A stretch of DNA of 64,000 nt from the NCBI GenBank assembly GCA_900316855.1, contig ONEK01000005.1, positions 1 through 64,000 on the forward strand, given 5' to 3'. A model generated the notes under the pieces. That model had not been told where the DNA came from, ran no database searches, and saw nothing but the letters and a program-made list of their open reading frames with translations. The stretch's first letter is position 1. Every line of letters begins with the position of its first letter. Position numbers and translations under genes: made by a program. Positions 1-8,166 of the stretch are shown piece by piece. Origin of the DNA: an uncultured Lachnospiraceae bacterium (GTDB taxonomy: Bacteria; Bacillota; Clostridia; Lachnospirales; Lachnospiraceae).

Positions 1-152
1 AATTCCGCTTCCAAATCGCCCAGTGCCAAAAGAGGCTTTATCACAGGTGGCATAAAGCTTTGAACCGTTTTATAGGTTCACACCTATGCCAGAAGAGTCG
101 TAAAATTGTGCAATTCATAATGATGCCGGTTCTTTATCTTCTGACGTCTGCT

Positions 153-464
153 TCACGCCTCTGCTGCCGCCGCTGCCTGCTTCTTCTCCTCGGCGCGCTT
201 TAAAACCTCCTCGGCGTCGCGGATCTGACGTGCCTCTTCCTCCTTGGCGCGCTTTGCGTTGATCGCTTTGGCGTCTGCGACAATGTCTCCGCAGTTCTCC
301 TTCAGAACCGTCGCGTCCTTTACGACCTGATCGCGGCAGCGAAGCACGCCTGCGGTGATATGCGTATACGCGGACTTGGCATCCTTACTGGAGAGCAGCT
401 TCACACCCGCTGTCCCGAGAAGAAATCCATAGGTAATCATTCTGACTGTTTTCCATGCACTCAT
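153..464 (-). CDS. DUF6110-family small membrane-anchored protein
   Basis: This 103-residue protein has one hydrophobic stretch near residues 7-25 (a TYGFLLGTAG-like segment) followed by the conserved SSKDAKSAYTHITAG region. The C-terminal third is rich in Lys, Glu and Ala and is probably one long helix. This layout fits the DUF6110 family of anaerobic Firmicutes, whose function is unknown; in other genomes such genes often sit near metal P-type ATPases, but none is visible here. I chose the ATG at 464 because GAGGAGG lies nine bases upstream; an earlier in-frame ATG at 494 has no comparable site. An inverted repeat at 541-564 lies in its promoter region. Confidence 0.75.
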   Translation of the reverse strand: MSAWKTVRMITYGFLLGTAGVKLLSSKDAKSAYTHITAGVLRCRDQVVKDATVLKENCGDIVADAKAINAKRAKEEEARQIRDAEEVLKRAEEKKQAAAAAEA

Positions 465-540
465 GTTGTCTAACCTCCTCTTGTCCTGCGGCATGACGGG
501 GCATCCTGCTGCCGCAATGAAACAGCAGAACGCGGCACGC

Positions 541-564
541 CTATTAGTTTATGTTCACTAATAG
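541..564. promoter_or_regulatory. Perfect inverted repeat upstream of the DUF6110 gene
   Basis: CTATTAGT and ACTAATAG form a perfect 8-bp inverted repeat with an 8-base spacer, and a further ATTAGTTCA half-copy follows near 580. The position, about 80 bases upstream of the DUF6110 start, suits an operator. The rest of the gap 465-819 holds a GC-rich hairpin near 603-642 and the terminator at 690-739; I see no gene in it. Confidence 0.45.
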
Positions 565-689
565 AGTGTGGCACAAATGTATTAGTTCAGTGAAACGAAT
601 TTTGCGGTGCCGCGGTCCGCGTCCTCCAAGGCACCGCGGGGGCAGACGTCATTCGTCCGGCGCGGTAATGCCCGGATTCCGATGCCGCA

Positions 690-739
690 AAAGCCGGCAG
701 GTCACGGCTGATTGAATCAGCGCGCGGCCTGCCGGCTGC
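690..739 (-). terminator. Likely terminator of the chemoreceptor gene
   Basis: GCCGGCAGG (693-701) pairs with CCTGCCGGC (728-736), and inside it GCTGATT pairs with AATCAGC. Read on the minus strand the stem is followed by CTTTTGC. It lies 80 bases past the stop codon of the chemoreceptor. Confidence 0.6.
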
Positions 740-819
740 TGTATCTGCAGGATCTTTTGCGGAGGGGCTATGAAGCGCGTCCGGTCCTTTCTCCGGAAGC
801 TCCCTCCTGCGGTGCAGGA

Positions 820-2763
820 TTATTCCGTGAGCCGGAAATGTCCGACCTGCTGCTTCATCCGGGATGCCCTGGTGGCAAGCTCCTGCGAGGTTGCGGCGCT
901 CTGCTCGGACGTTGCGGAATTCGTCTGGATGACGGCGGAAATCTGATCGAGTCCGACGTTCACCTGGGAGACGCTCTCCGACTGCTCCCTGGAATCCGAG
1001 GAGATATCGGTGATGATGTTCTGTACGCCATAGGTATCCTGTGAAGCGGTCTTCATCGCGTCCATCGCCTGCTGCGTGATCTCAACGCCGCGGTCGACCG
1101 CGTCCTTGGACTCGTTGATGAGCTCTTCCGTATCCCTGGCGGCTTCCGCGGAGCGCTTCGCAAGATTCCCGACCTCGTCCGCGACGACGGCGAAGCCCTT
1201 GCCGGCGGTGCCGGCACGCGCCGCCTCAATGGAAGCGTTCAGGGACAGAATATTCGTCTGGAACGCAATGTCGTTGATGGTCTTGATGATGCTGCTGATC
1301 TTTTCCGAGCGCTCCTGGATCTGCCGCATTGCCTCCACGAGCTCCTCCATCCTGCTGTTAGAGACCTCCACCGCGGAGCCCGCGGACTTCGAAAGCTCCG
1401 TCGCCTTCTGGGAGCGGTCCGCGTTGTCCCGGATCTTGACGGTAATGTCATTCATATGCTTTGCGAGGTCATCGATGGTGCCCGCCTGCTCGGTTGTCCC
1501 CTGCGCCAGGTTCTGCGCCGCGCTGCTGACCTGATCCGCACCGCTGTCCACGCCGGAAGCGGATTCGTAGATATCCCTGAGCGTGAGACTGAGGTTCTTC
1601 ACCAGATTGTCATAGTTCACCTTCAGGTCGCGGAACTGGCCCGCGTATTCGCCCTGCAGGCGGTAGGTGAGATTCCCCTGCGCCACCTCGGACATGGCTC
1701 TCGAGAGCTCATCGATATAGCCCTGGTAGCCTTTGAGCTGGTCGATGGTCCTGCGGAACGCGTCGGCGAGGAAACCAACCTCGTTATTGCTCTTGAGATC
1801 CAGGCTGACATTAAACGAGCCGTTTGCAATGCCGTCCGCCGCGGTGGTCAGCTTATGAACGGGCCTCGTGATCAGGTTGTGCAGGATGAAGGCCAGTATG
1901 AGGGAAATCGCCGCTACCATGATCGCCATCAATATGTAGCAGATATTCCGGAAACGGTAGAAGTCCCTGAGAACCGTCGCCTTGTCCACAACGGAAATCA
2001 GTGTCCAGGTCAGACCCGGAATGGTCTGGCACGCGACGGTGTACGTCTTGCCGTCCGACCCCTTCACATCGACGGGATCCTGGCTGCCTGCCTTCGCCGC
2101 CTGCGCAATCTCGGTAAGGAATGCATCATCCGTATGGTCGCTGACATTCTGGCCGTTGAGACTTCCATCCTTATAGGAAAGAATGACGTCGCCGTCCAGC
2201 AGCATGCTGGAGCCGGTTTTTAAAGGCTGATAGCCGGAGACGTCCTTCACGATGCTGTCGAGTGTGAAGTCGCAGGAAGCCGCCCCCTGCCTGCCGTCTG
2301 AGAGCACGAGTCTTCGGGAGAATGAAACAACGAGATTTCCCGTCTCGGAATCCACATAGGGAGCACCGCTCACGAACTCATCTGAATCTTTACCTGCCTT
2401 GAACCAGTCACGCTCCGCGGGCACGTAATCCGCGTCCGGCTTCCAGTGTGTCCCGTCGAAATACGCTCCGTCCGAGGTGCCGCCGTAAATTCCAGTCGGA
2501 ATATAGGCCAGAATGTCATCCGTTCCTTCCATGGCTGTGGATATCTGTTCGTCGTCCGTGAACGTTTCCTTCGAGATCAGGTCGAGCCTGCCCGCCACCT
2601 TGGACAGCACCCTGTCGATTTCCATGCCGATCGCGCGGGCGTTGGAATCCGTTTCCTCCTGCAGCCCGTATTCCGCCTCCCGCTCAATGATCTTCTGCGC
2701 GTTCAGCGACAGAAACAGAATCGAGAAGATAATGGCAATCGCAATGATGGGTACGATCACCAT
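820..2763 (-). CDS. Methyl-accepting chemotaxis protein with dCache-type sensor
   Basis: This transmembrane chemoreceptor sends signals to CheA/CheW. The visible order is a membrane helix at residues 1-20, an extracellular Cache-type sensing region to about residue 265, a second membrane helix near 275-297, a HAMP domain to about 350 and a long cytoplasmic signalling domain. The conserved hairpin tip ([20 protein letters not shown]) is intact near residue 515. The ATG at 2763 starts directly in the first membrane helix without the usual charged N-terminus. A short frame that begins at 2867 behind a strong AGGAG site and is offset by one frame looks like the missing N-terminus (separate entry). 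No other chemotaxis gene is nearby. Confidence 0.92.
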   Translation of the reverse strand: MVIVPIIAIAIIFSILFLSLNAQKIIEREAEYGLQEETDSNARAIGMEIDRVLSKVAGRLDLISKETFTDDEQISTAMEGTDDILAYIPTGIYGGTSDGAYFDGTHWKPDADYVPAERDWFKAGKDSDEFVSGAPYVDSETGNLVVSFSRRLVLSDGRQGAASCDFTLDSIVKDVSGYQPLKTGSSMLLDGDVILSYKDGSLNGQNVSDHTDDAFLTEIAQAAKAGSQDPVDVKGSDGKTYTVACQTIPGLTWTLISVVDKATVLRDFYRFRNICYILMAIMVAAISLILAFILHNLITRPVHKLTTAADGIANGSFNVSLDLKSNNEVGFLADAFRRTIDQLKGYQGYIDELSRAMSEVAQGNLTYRLQGEYAGQFRDLKVNYDNLVKNLSLTLRDIYESASGVDSGADQVSSAAQNLAQGTTEQAGTIDDLAKHMNDITVKIRDNADRSQKATELSKSAGSAVEVSNSRMEELVEAMRQIQERSEKISSIIKTINDIAFQTNILSLNASIEAARAGTAGKGFAVVADEVGNLAKRSAEAARDTEELINESKDAVDRGVEITQQAMDAMKTASQDTYGVQNIITDISSDSREQSESVSQVNVGLDQISAVIQTNSATSEQSAATSQELATRASRMKQQVGHFRLTE

Positions 2764-2867
2764 CAGGACCTGATTGACGATGGACTTCTGTTTTCCAGTT
2801 CCTGCAGTCTTACTTTCATAGGTGTGCGTCGTGTTTCTTCTGTTTTGGTATTTTTACCCTTCTTCAT
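2763..2867 (-). other. 34-codon frame in front of the chemoreceptor: lost N-terminus or coupled leader
   Basis: An ATG at 2867 follows AGGAG with three spacer bases and opens a Lys/Arg-rich frame of 34 codons that ends in TGA at 2765-2763, overlapping the ATG used by the chemoreceptor (TGATG). The receptor frame itself stays open upstream of its ATG and reads [10 protein letters not shown] just before the membrane helix, as expected for a chemoreceptor N-terminus. The simplest reading is a one-base frameshift between about 2780 and 2850. A translationally coupled leader peptide is the alternative. Confidence 0.5.
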
Positions 2868-2983
2868 ATACTCCTGCCCTCTTTCCTGCTCCTGTCTCCG
2901 TCCTGCCTTTTAATGCCGGACAGCGGAAGAATTCCTGTGAATGAATTTCCCACAGCCTTCTTCCGCGGCCTTGTTTGCCGTAC

Positions 2984-3024
2984 AAAAAAAGACGCAGAAC
3001 CCCGTATGAGAGTCCCCCGTCTTT
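2984..3024 (-). terminator. Terminator or attenuator in the chemoreceptor leader
   Basis: On the minus strand AAAGACG pairs with CGTCTTT around a G-rich inner part and runs into seven Ts. It lies about 120 bases upstream of the first possible chemoreceptor start, so the transcript of that gene may pass through it. The preceding 150 bases (3025-3180) could hold a leader RNA, but I do not recognise a known riboswitch there and specifically do not see the c-di-GMP-I consensus. Confidence 0.5.
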
Positions 3025-3266
3025 GGAAGCTTTACTATTTTATGCGCAGAATATGTTTCTTCTGAGCAGTAAAATCATATCAGCTGGCGGTTTTTGCGTT
3101 AATAGATCTTTTTTATAATTTTTCATAAATCTTTATGCCCTTCTTTGTCACTATTTTTTGCGTCTGTTTGTGACTGCCGTGATTTTCAGTGCTGTATAAT
3201 GAGTGCATCAGGGTCGCAGGACCCGTGACACAGATCAACGCACATTGCGCCGGAAGGAGAACTGAC

Positions 3267-3428
3267 ATGGACAAGTATGTATGTAAGGTTTGCGGTTATG
3301 TTTACGATCCCGAGAAGGGCGACCCGGATAACGGCATCGCACCCGGAACCGCCTTCGCGGATCTGCCAGACGACTGGGTATGCCCGCTCTGCGGCGTTCC
3401 GAAGTCCGAGTTCGAGAAGCAGGCTTAA
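3267..3428 (+). CDS. Rubredoxin
   Basis: This is a 53-residue cytoplasmic electron carrier with one iron held by four cysteines. C6-x2-C9 and C39-x2-C42 are both present, with the typical CGYVYDP and DDWVCPLCG contexts and the usual family length. The ATG at 3267 has GGAAGGAGA nine bases upstream; the upstream in-frame extension has no such site. A TATAAT-like box lies at 3195-3200. In anaerobes rubredoxin commonly passes electrons to oxygen- or superoxide-reducing enzymes; the desulfoferrodoxin at 42.3 kb would be a natural partner, though it is far away. A terminator follows at 3494-3535. Confidence 0.97.
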   Translation: MDKYVCKVCGYVYDPEKGDPDNGIAPGTAFADLPDDWVCPLCGVPKSEFEKQA

Positions 3429-3436
3429 AGCAGGAC

Positions 3437-3488
3437 ATGCCTCTAATGTCCGCTCGGGCAGGCACGGCGTGCATAGAAGCCCTGTTAC
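3437..3488 (+). repeat. Repeat B, short partial copy
   Basis: About 50 bases match the right end of the repeat at 14971-15098: both carry CCTCTAATGTCCGCTCG, then a GCACGGCGT block, then CCNGTTA. It sits directly behind the rubredoxin stop codon. Confidence 0.7.
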
Positions 3489-3493
3489 TACAA

Positions 3494-3535
3494 ACGGCCG
3501 GGCAGGAGAATGGTATCTCCTGTCCGGTCATTTTT
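3494..3535 (+). terminator. Rubredoxin terminator
   Basis: The arms GGCCGGGCAGGAGA and TCTCCTGTCCGGTC form a long stem with a short loop, followed by ATTTTTG. Confidence 0.85.
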
Positions 3536-3595
3536 GTTCGTGTATGCAGCATGGTCCGCAGCTAGAGACGAAATCATTCCGGCTTAGTAACAAAG

Positions 3596-4189
3596 TCAGG
3601 CAGAAGGAAATGTCCCGGCCTTCGTCTTCCTCCCTGCCGCAGGCACCGTCAGCCTGTCGATGCTGAAGCCGCATTCATAAGCCTTATCGTAGCAGCTCAT
3701 GCAGCGCCTGTACCTGGAAAACGTGCACTGCGCATACTGCGGATCGCCGTAAACCTGCCAGAAGCCGGACAGCTTCGGGTGCTTCCCGCGGTCACGGATA
3801 TACCCCTCCACATCCTCGGCGGGATACCCCAGGAACAGTCCGATCTCGTGCGGGAATTCTCCCGGCGCTTCCCTCAGTTTCCGGATCATCCGGATAACAC
3901 AGCTGCCCGCGTCCTCCGGATGATACCCCCGCTCCTTCAGGATTTCACGCGCCCGTTCATCCCGCAGGTCCTCCTGTAGGCGGTTCGGTCTATAAATATA
4001 GATCAGGGTGTGTGTCCCGGTCTGCCCGAGGGGGATTGCGCGCAGACCCTTGCGCACGAAGATTGCGTTCATCTCACGCAGATCCCTGCGGACCGCTTCC
4101 CGGTCGGTACAGCAGATGCTGAACAGATTGGCGGTTTTCAGCCCGGCAAGAACCGGCGAACAGTTTTCGATCAGTGCTTCTTCCGGCAT
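3596..4189 (-). CDS. DUF3793-family protein
   Basis: This 197-residue soluble protein of unknown function starts 12 bases after the flavodoxin stop, so the two are surely co-transcribed. It has the features I associate with DUF3793: an N-terminal APVLAGLKTANLF-like segment, a central IYIYRP strand, the PHEIGLFLGYPAEDV motif and a C-terminal CxxCYDKAYECG-like cysteine cluster (here CMSCYDKAYECG). The cysteines may bind metal, but that is inference. In many Clostridia this family is found beside flavodoxin and feo genes, which fits the iron-box-like sequences upstream of the pair. Confidence 0.82.
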   Translation of the reverse strand: MPEEALIENCSPVLAGLKTANLFSICCTDREAVRRDLREMNAIFVRKGLRAIPLGQTGTHTLIYIYRPNRLQEDLRDERAREILKERGYHPEDAGSCVIRMIRKLREAPGEFPHEIGLFLGYPAEDVEGYIRDRGKHPKLSGFWQVYGDPQYAQCTFSRYRRCMSCYDKAYECGFSIDRLTVPAAGRKTKAGTFPSA

Positions 4190-4201
4190 GGCTCAGGATT
4201 C

Positions 4202-4624
4202 CTACGCAAGGGCTTCCCCGAGTGCCTTACACTCCGCAAGTGCAGCATCGTCCGGTGTGTTCTGACACAGCACCGGCTCCAGGGCAAGCTTTGCCCCGTC
4301 ATCGACGCAGCGGCTTCTCCAGTCTGTCATGTAGGCGCCGTCGCCCCAGCCCCACGAGCCGAACAGACCGATCCTCTTGTCCTTCAGGAAGCCCTCCACG
4401 CTCGTGAACATCGGCTCAAACTCCGCATCCTCGAGGACCTCCGCCCCCATGGCGGGACAGCCGAACGCAATCGCGTCAAATTCCGCGACCTGGTCCGGCT
4501 TGAAATCAGCCTGCGGAAAGACAGATACCTCAGCTCCTTTGCCTTTGGCGCCTGCTGCCACGGAATCCGCCATCGCGGCGGTATTGCCCGTTCCACTCCA
4601 GTAAACGACTGCTACCTTGCTCAT
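4202..4624 (-). CDS. Short-chain flavodoxin
   Basis: This 140-residue FMN electron carrier replaces ferredoxin under iron limitation. The phosphate-binding loop WSGTGNTAAMAD is near residues 9-20, and GCPAMGAEVLEDAEFEP and GSWGWGDGAYM are the loops around the flavin ring. The ATG at 4624 has AAAGGAGA at a good distance. It is the first gene of an operon with the DUF3793 gene. Two inverted repeats with GTTAG/CTAAC half-sites lie upstream (4686-4701 and 4800-4815) and suggest iron control by a Fur- or DtxR-type repressor. Confidence 0.95.
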   Translation of the reverse strand: MSKVAVVYWSGTGNTAAMADSVAAGAKGKGAEVSVFPQADFKPDQVAEFDAIAFGCPAMGAEVLEDAEFEPMFTSVEGFLKDKRIGLFGSWGWGDGAYMTDWRSRCVDDGAKLALEPVLCQNTPDDAALAECKALGEALA

Positions 4625-4685
4625 GTTAGTTTCTCCTTTCGTTGTCACAGGCACCTGGTTTTCGAGCCGCCTGTTCTATCCTAAA

Positions 4686-4701
4686 GTTAGTTTAATCTAA
4701 C
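4686..4701. promoter_or_regulatory. Iron-box-like inverted repeat upstream of flavodoxin
   Basis: GTTAG-TTTAAT-CTAAC is a perfect 5-6-5 inverted repeat, with weaker symmetry reaching further out (AAA on the left, CTTAA on the right). It lies about 60 bases before the flavodoxin start. A similar site is at 4800-4815 and a looser one precedes feoAB at 56866-56881. The iron link is inferred from the genes served. Confidence 0.55.
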
Positions 4702-4799
4702 CTTAAGTCCTTTTTTATGGCGTCAGGTGTTTGCGCACATCCTGCCGCCAGCTTTGTCCGGAACAATCCCAATCGCCCGGAGCCTTTGAGGGGGTTACA

Positions 4800-4815
4800 A
4801 TTAGTTTTATCTAAC
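4800..4815. promoter_or_regulatory. Second iron-box-like inverted repeat
   Basis: ATTAG-TTTTAT-CTAAC repeats the 4686 site with one mismatch in the half-sites. It lies between the divergent flavodoxin and TVP38-like genes and could serve either. Confidence 0.5.
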
Positions 4816-4938
4816 TGCTCGCCAGTATAAACGCATTCCACGGATTATGCAAGCATTATTTACTTGCCGTCCGTCAGGCAGCATACTACAGTAAAACTGT
4901 AAAGGATTGTAAACGGAATTTCAGACTGTAAAGCTATT

Positions 4939-5616
4939 ATGGAAAACCAGAAGAAACAGCGGATTATCGGAATACTGATCCTGACGGGGCTTGTCGGAGT
5001 GATGGTGCTGATTGCAGGACTGATGGCACGGCCGCTCCTTGCCCTGTCGCGCAATCCGGAGGAGCTGAGGACGGCCCTCTCGCAGAGCTCCCATCAGCCT
5101 CTCATCGTGCTGGGGTTCCTGCTGCTCGTCATCCTGCAGGTGTTCGCCGCCATCGTTCCGGGAGGCCCGTTCGAGATCGCGGCGGGCTACGCGTTCGGTG
5201 TCCTGCCGGGCGCACTGCTGTGCGACGCGGCCATGACGTTTGCAAGTATCTGTGTGTTCCAGCTGTCACGAAAATTCGGCATGCGCTTCGTGAAGCTGTT
5301 CGTTACGGAGGAGAAGCTCCGGGAAGTAAAGATTCTTCATACGACGGACAATTCCCGGCTCATCATTTTCCTGCTGTTCCTCATTCCGGGAACGCCCAAG
5401 GATATCCTGTCCTACCTCGTGGGACTGACGGACCTCTCGCTCAGGGACTGGATCTTCATCACCGCGGTCGGACGCTTCCCCAGCATCCTTTTGTCCGCTC
5501 TCTCCGGGAGCGCTCTGCAGAGCGAGCGCTACGAGATCTTTCTCGTCGTCCTCGTCGTGATCGGCGCGCTCTCCGTCCTCGGAAGCCTCTGGTACCGGAA
5601 ACACAATCACGATTAA
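4939..5616 (+). CDS. TVP38/TMEM64-family (DedA-like) membrane protein
   Basis: This 225-residue integral membrane protein has about five or six hydrophobic segments. The family signatures are visible: GGPFEIAAGYAFG near residues 76-88, the FQLSRKFG segment and the FLIPGTPKDILSYLVGL motif near 150. Relatives are lipid scramblase-like or transport proteins; the substrate cannot be read from the sequence. The ATG at 4939 has no clear Shine-Dalgarno site. A strong terminator follows, so the gene is probably transcribed alone. Confidence 0.88.
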   Translation: MENQKKQRIIGILILTGLVGVMVLIAGLMARPLLALSRNPEELRTALSQSSHQPLIVLGFLLLVILQVFAAIVPGGPFEIAAGYAFGVLPGALLCDAAMTFASICVFQLSRKFGMRFVKLFVTEEKLREVKILHTTDNSRLIIFLLFLIPGTPKDILSYLVGLTDLSLRDWIFITAVGRFPSILLSALSGSALQSERYEIFLVVLVVIGALSVLGSLWYRKHNHD

Positions 5617-5643
5617 ATGAAGCATATGGCATTCAGACAGAAT

Positions 5644-5688
5644 ACTCCGGCGAAATGTTCGCAAAAAAGCGGGATTTCGCCGGAGTTT
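5644..5688 (+). terminator. Terminator of the TVP38-like gene
   Basis: ACTCCGGCGAAAT (5644-5656) and ATTTCGCCGGAGT (5674-5686) form a perfect 13-bp stem, followed by a short T run. Confidence 0.85.
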
Positions 5689-5769
5689 ACCAACGTTAGC
5701 CTGCAGGCAGCCTGACTGCAGATGTTCGCCGCCAGGAAGAACAAATCTCAGGCTTGAATTCTATAGCAG

Positions 5770-5823
5770 GTAAAAAAAGAGGGCCACGCCGGATCTACGG
5801 GGGAAACGAGACGGCATGGCCCG
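5770..5823 (-). terminator. Minus-strand terminator-like hairpin in a gene-free gap
   Basis: GGGCCA-c-GCCG (5781-5791) pairs with CGGC-a-TGGCCC (5812-5822); read on the minus strand it ends in CTCTTTTTTTA. No convincing gene lies in 5689-6030. A 24-codon minus-strand frame at about 5908-5837 has no ribosome-binding site. The terminator might end a small RNA read from the repeat at 6031-6177 or read-through from rpsU. Confidence 0.55.
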
Positions 5824-6030
5824 GACACTAAATAATTAGCATTCACTAGAAGATATTAAACGTGTTTCCACCTGTTGTCCACTATTTTTCTGTACTGAAT
5901 ATTGATACATTTTTCGTATTCCACAATGCGGCGTCCGGCAAGGGTTTTTTGACCTGTTCCACCTGCCCTGGATCCGGCCTGTCCGGGTGCTGCATAGTAT
6001 AATGCGGGGATAAAAGGCCCTGTCGGGATA

Positions 6031-6177
6031 AGTCAAAGGCCCCGCCGCAAGCAGCGGGGCATGACTTAACATCTATCTGATCTTGAACGCCCCAAGGGGC
6101 GGGGTATTTGACCCTCGCGGGCGTCGCCACATGAACATGCAAGCATGTTCGCGTGGCTCGTGCCTCGCGGGAATAAA
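6031..6177 (-). repeat. Repeat A, copy 1 (hairpin-rich, about 147 bp)
   Basis: This copy is the reverse complement of 42759-42904, with roughly 94% identity by eye. It contains GCCCC-aa-GGGGC, CCCCGC pairing with GCGGGG, and GAACATGC pairing with GCATGTTC, with a conserved unpaired linker (TTAACATCTATCTGATC) between two of the hairpins. It lies between the rpsU terminator and the TVP38 region. Confidence 0.85.
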
Positions 6178-6184
6178 GGTATGC

Positions 6185-6217
6185 AAAAATCCCGGATCGA
6201 TTCCGATCCGGGATTTC
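6185..6217 (-). terminator. rpsU terminator
   Basis: AAATCCCGGATCG (6187-6199) and CGATCCGGGATTT (6204-6216) form a perfect 13-bp stem with a four-base loop. On the minus strand ATTTTTGC follows. Confidence 0.9.
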
Positions 6218-6235
6218 ATGATCTGATGAATGAGA

Positions 6236-6412
6236 TTATTTGAACTTTCTCTTACGGGCAGCCTCAGACTTTAATTTGCGTCTTACGCTGGGCTTCTCGT
6301 AATGCTCTCTCTTGCGGATTTCTTCCTGAATGCCAGCCTTCTGATAAGCTCTCTTAAACCGGCGCAGGGCGCTATCCAGAGTCTCATTGTCCTTTACAAC
6401 AACACTTGCCAT
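6236..6412 (-). CDS. rpsU: 30S ribosomal protein S21
   Basis: This 58-residue basic protein of the small ribosomal subunit has the complete family pattern: [16 protein letters not shown] at the N-terminus, [12 protein letters not shown] in the middle and a Lys/Arg-rich end. The ATG at 6412 is preceded by GGGAGGG at about eight bases. The upstream in-frame extension has no such site and is not part of S21. Strong stem-loop terminator downstream. It is a single-gene unit here; it is not next to dnaG or gatB/yqeY genes as in some genomes. Confidence 0.97.
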   Translation of the reverse strand: MASVVVKDNETLDSALRRFKRAYQKAGIQEEIRKREHYEKPSVRRKLKSEAARKRKFK

Positions 6413-6523
6413 ATCTTCTACCCTCCCTTCAGTCCCATCGTACTTCAGGGTTATTTTCGTTCTTAGCGCGAACGCAGATATATTAACACGGTCTGGCAAA
6501 AACTGCAATTAATTTTTGATAAC

Positions 6524-6587
6524 ATAAGGGTCAAAAGTACCAGGATGTTTGCAGAATTGCGGAAGCAGCCAGGCTGCGAAGCAATTC
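6524..6587. repeat. Shared 16-mer beside a nested hairpin
   Basis: ATAAGGGTCAAAAGTA (6524-6539) recurs as its reverse complement at 14907-14922. In both places, on the strand reading TACTTTTGACCCTTAT, a GC-rich hairpin precedes the 16-mer. Here the hairpin is GAATTGC (6554-6560) with GCAATTC (6581-6587), enclosing GCAGCC/GGCTGC, and it may also end the MATE transcript. Confidence 0.5.
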
Positions 6588-6592
6588 GTATG

Positions 6593-7960
6593 TCATTTTG
6601 TCCTGACAAATACTTTTGAATCCGGCCCGAGGATCGCGGAAACCTTCCTCAGCACGACCATGCAGATGATCGTGATGTAAACCGCCGCTGTCGCCCAGGC
6701 GGTCTGATCCGTCCAGCAGATCGCGTCATAGCCGAACTTCGGCACAAATACGGTCGCGACAATGCCCCGCGCGATCATCTCCACCACACCGGAGAAGATG
6801 GCAAGGCCCGGGAAGCCCAGGCTCTGGACAACCTGGCGCTGTGTCGAGAGCGGAGCGAGCAGCCAGAACAGGTATCCCATGCACCGCAGATACTCCGCGG
6901 AAGCATCCAGCACATCGCCCTGGCTTGCTGGTACAAAAACAGCGGACAGCAGCCTCCCGGTGAAGATGAGCACCATTCCGATTCCGATTCCATAGAGTAC
7001 GGAGATCGCAAGGCCGTCCTTCAGCCCTTCGCGGATGCGGTCCATCCTGCCTCCGCCGTAGTTCTGACCCGCAAAGGTCGCCGTTGCCGACGCAAACGCG
7101 TCGAACGGGCACAGCGCCAGCTGCTTGATCTTCATGCCTGCCGCGAACGCGGAGACATAGAGTGTTCCCAGCGAATTGTTGGCAGACTGCATGATCATGG
7201 AGCCGACGGCCGTGATGGAGTACTGAAGACCCGTCGGAATCCCCATCAGCGCGGTTTTCACGCCGGTATCGCGGTCCCAGCGCATATCCTCCCTGTCAAG
7301 GTGCAGAACCGGAAAACGCCGGAGAATCGTGACAAGGCACAGAACCCCCGCCAGCCCCTGCGAGAAAACCGTTGCCACTGCCGCTCCTGTGACACCCCAG
7401 TGGAGAACCACGATGGTGAAAACATCCAGAAAGATGTTCAGCACAGACGAGAACATCACGAACAGGAACGGTGTCCTGGAATCTCCGACCGAGCGGAGTA
7501 TGGAAGCCAGCAGGTTGTAGAGGATCGTAAACGGAATGCCCCGGAAGATCACAATGATGTACTGGTACGTCTCCCTGTAGATATCCTGCGGAACCTGCAG
7601 GATGTGCAGAATCGCGTTGCACCCCATAACGGTTGCGGCTGTCATGACGACGGCGATCGCGGCCGCCAGGACCCCGGAATGAAAGATGACGGAGCGCATG
7701 CCCTTTAAGTCCCCCGCACCGAACTTCTGCGCGATGGGAATGCCAAAGCCCACGCACGAGCCCGTGCAGAAGCCGAGGACCAGGAACTGGACCGAGGACG
7801 TCGCCCCGACCGCACCGAGCGATGCTGCCCCGAGTGTCCTTCCTACGATCGCGGCGTCTACCATGTTGTAAAACTGCTGAAACAGATTCGCCGCAAGAAG
7901 CGGCAGTGAAAATGAAAGGATCAGCCGAAGCGGAGATCCTGTTACCATATTGCGTGTCAT
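6593..7960 (-). CDS. MATE-family multidrug efflux transporter
   Basis: This 455-residue membrane protein has about 12 hydrophobic segments and exchanges drugs or other cations for Na+ or H+. Typical MATE features are LPLLAANLFQQFYNMVDAAIVGR in the first helix region and, in the second half, the repeated bundle with GMKIKQLALCPFDAFASATATFAGQN. The ATG at 7960 has AAAGGAT nine bases upstream; an in-frame start 114 bases earlier would add a poorly hydrophobic tail without a binding site. It stands alone between rpsU and the divergent stomatin-like gene. A second MATE protein is at 53515-54870. Confidence 0.93.
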   Translation of the reverse strand: MTRNMVTGSPLRLILSFSLPLLAANLFQQFYNMVDAAIVGRTLGAASLGAVGATSSVQFLVLGFCTGSCVGFGIPIAQKFGAGDLKGMRSVIFHSGVLAAAIAVVMTAATVMGCNAILHILQVPQDIYRETYQYIIVIFRGIPFTILYNLLASILRSVGDSRTPFLFVMFSSVLNIFLDVFTIVVLHWGVTGAAVATVFSQGLAGVLCLVTILRRFPVLHLDREDMRWDRDTGVKTALMGIPTGLQYSITAVGSMIMQSANNSLGTLYVSAFAAGMKIKQLALCPFDAFASATATFAGQNYGGGRMDRIREGLKDGLAISVLYGIGIGMVLIFTGRLLSAVFVPASQGDVLDASAEYLRCMGYLFWLLAPLSTQRQVVQSLGFPGLAIFSGVVEMIARGIVATVFVPKFGYDAICWTDQTAWATAAVYITIICMVVLRKVSAILGPDSKVFVRTK

Positions 7961-8166
7961 TTTGCTGTGATCCTTTACTGTGATTCTGCCGGTGTGTCCG
8001 CAGACAATGGTGAATTGTACACCATATTGTACGGAATATGTAATGTATTGTAAGAATCCGGTAAGGTCTGCCACAGGGCGAACGAATTCCTGTATAATAG
8101 GAACAGCGGCCGCAGTATCTGAAGCGGCGCTATCATCGGTATTCGTGAATAAGGAGGTTCCCGTTC

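Noticed and set aside
3025-3180. c-di-GMP-I riboswitch upstream of the chemoreceptor
   Set aside because: The conserved core of that class is not seen on either strand.
5836-6142. Small minus-strand frames around repeat A
   Set aside because: They follow the repeat itself, a known source of spurious small proteins, and lack binding sites.
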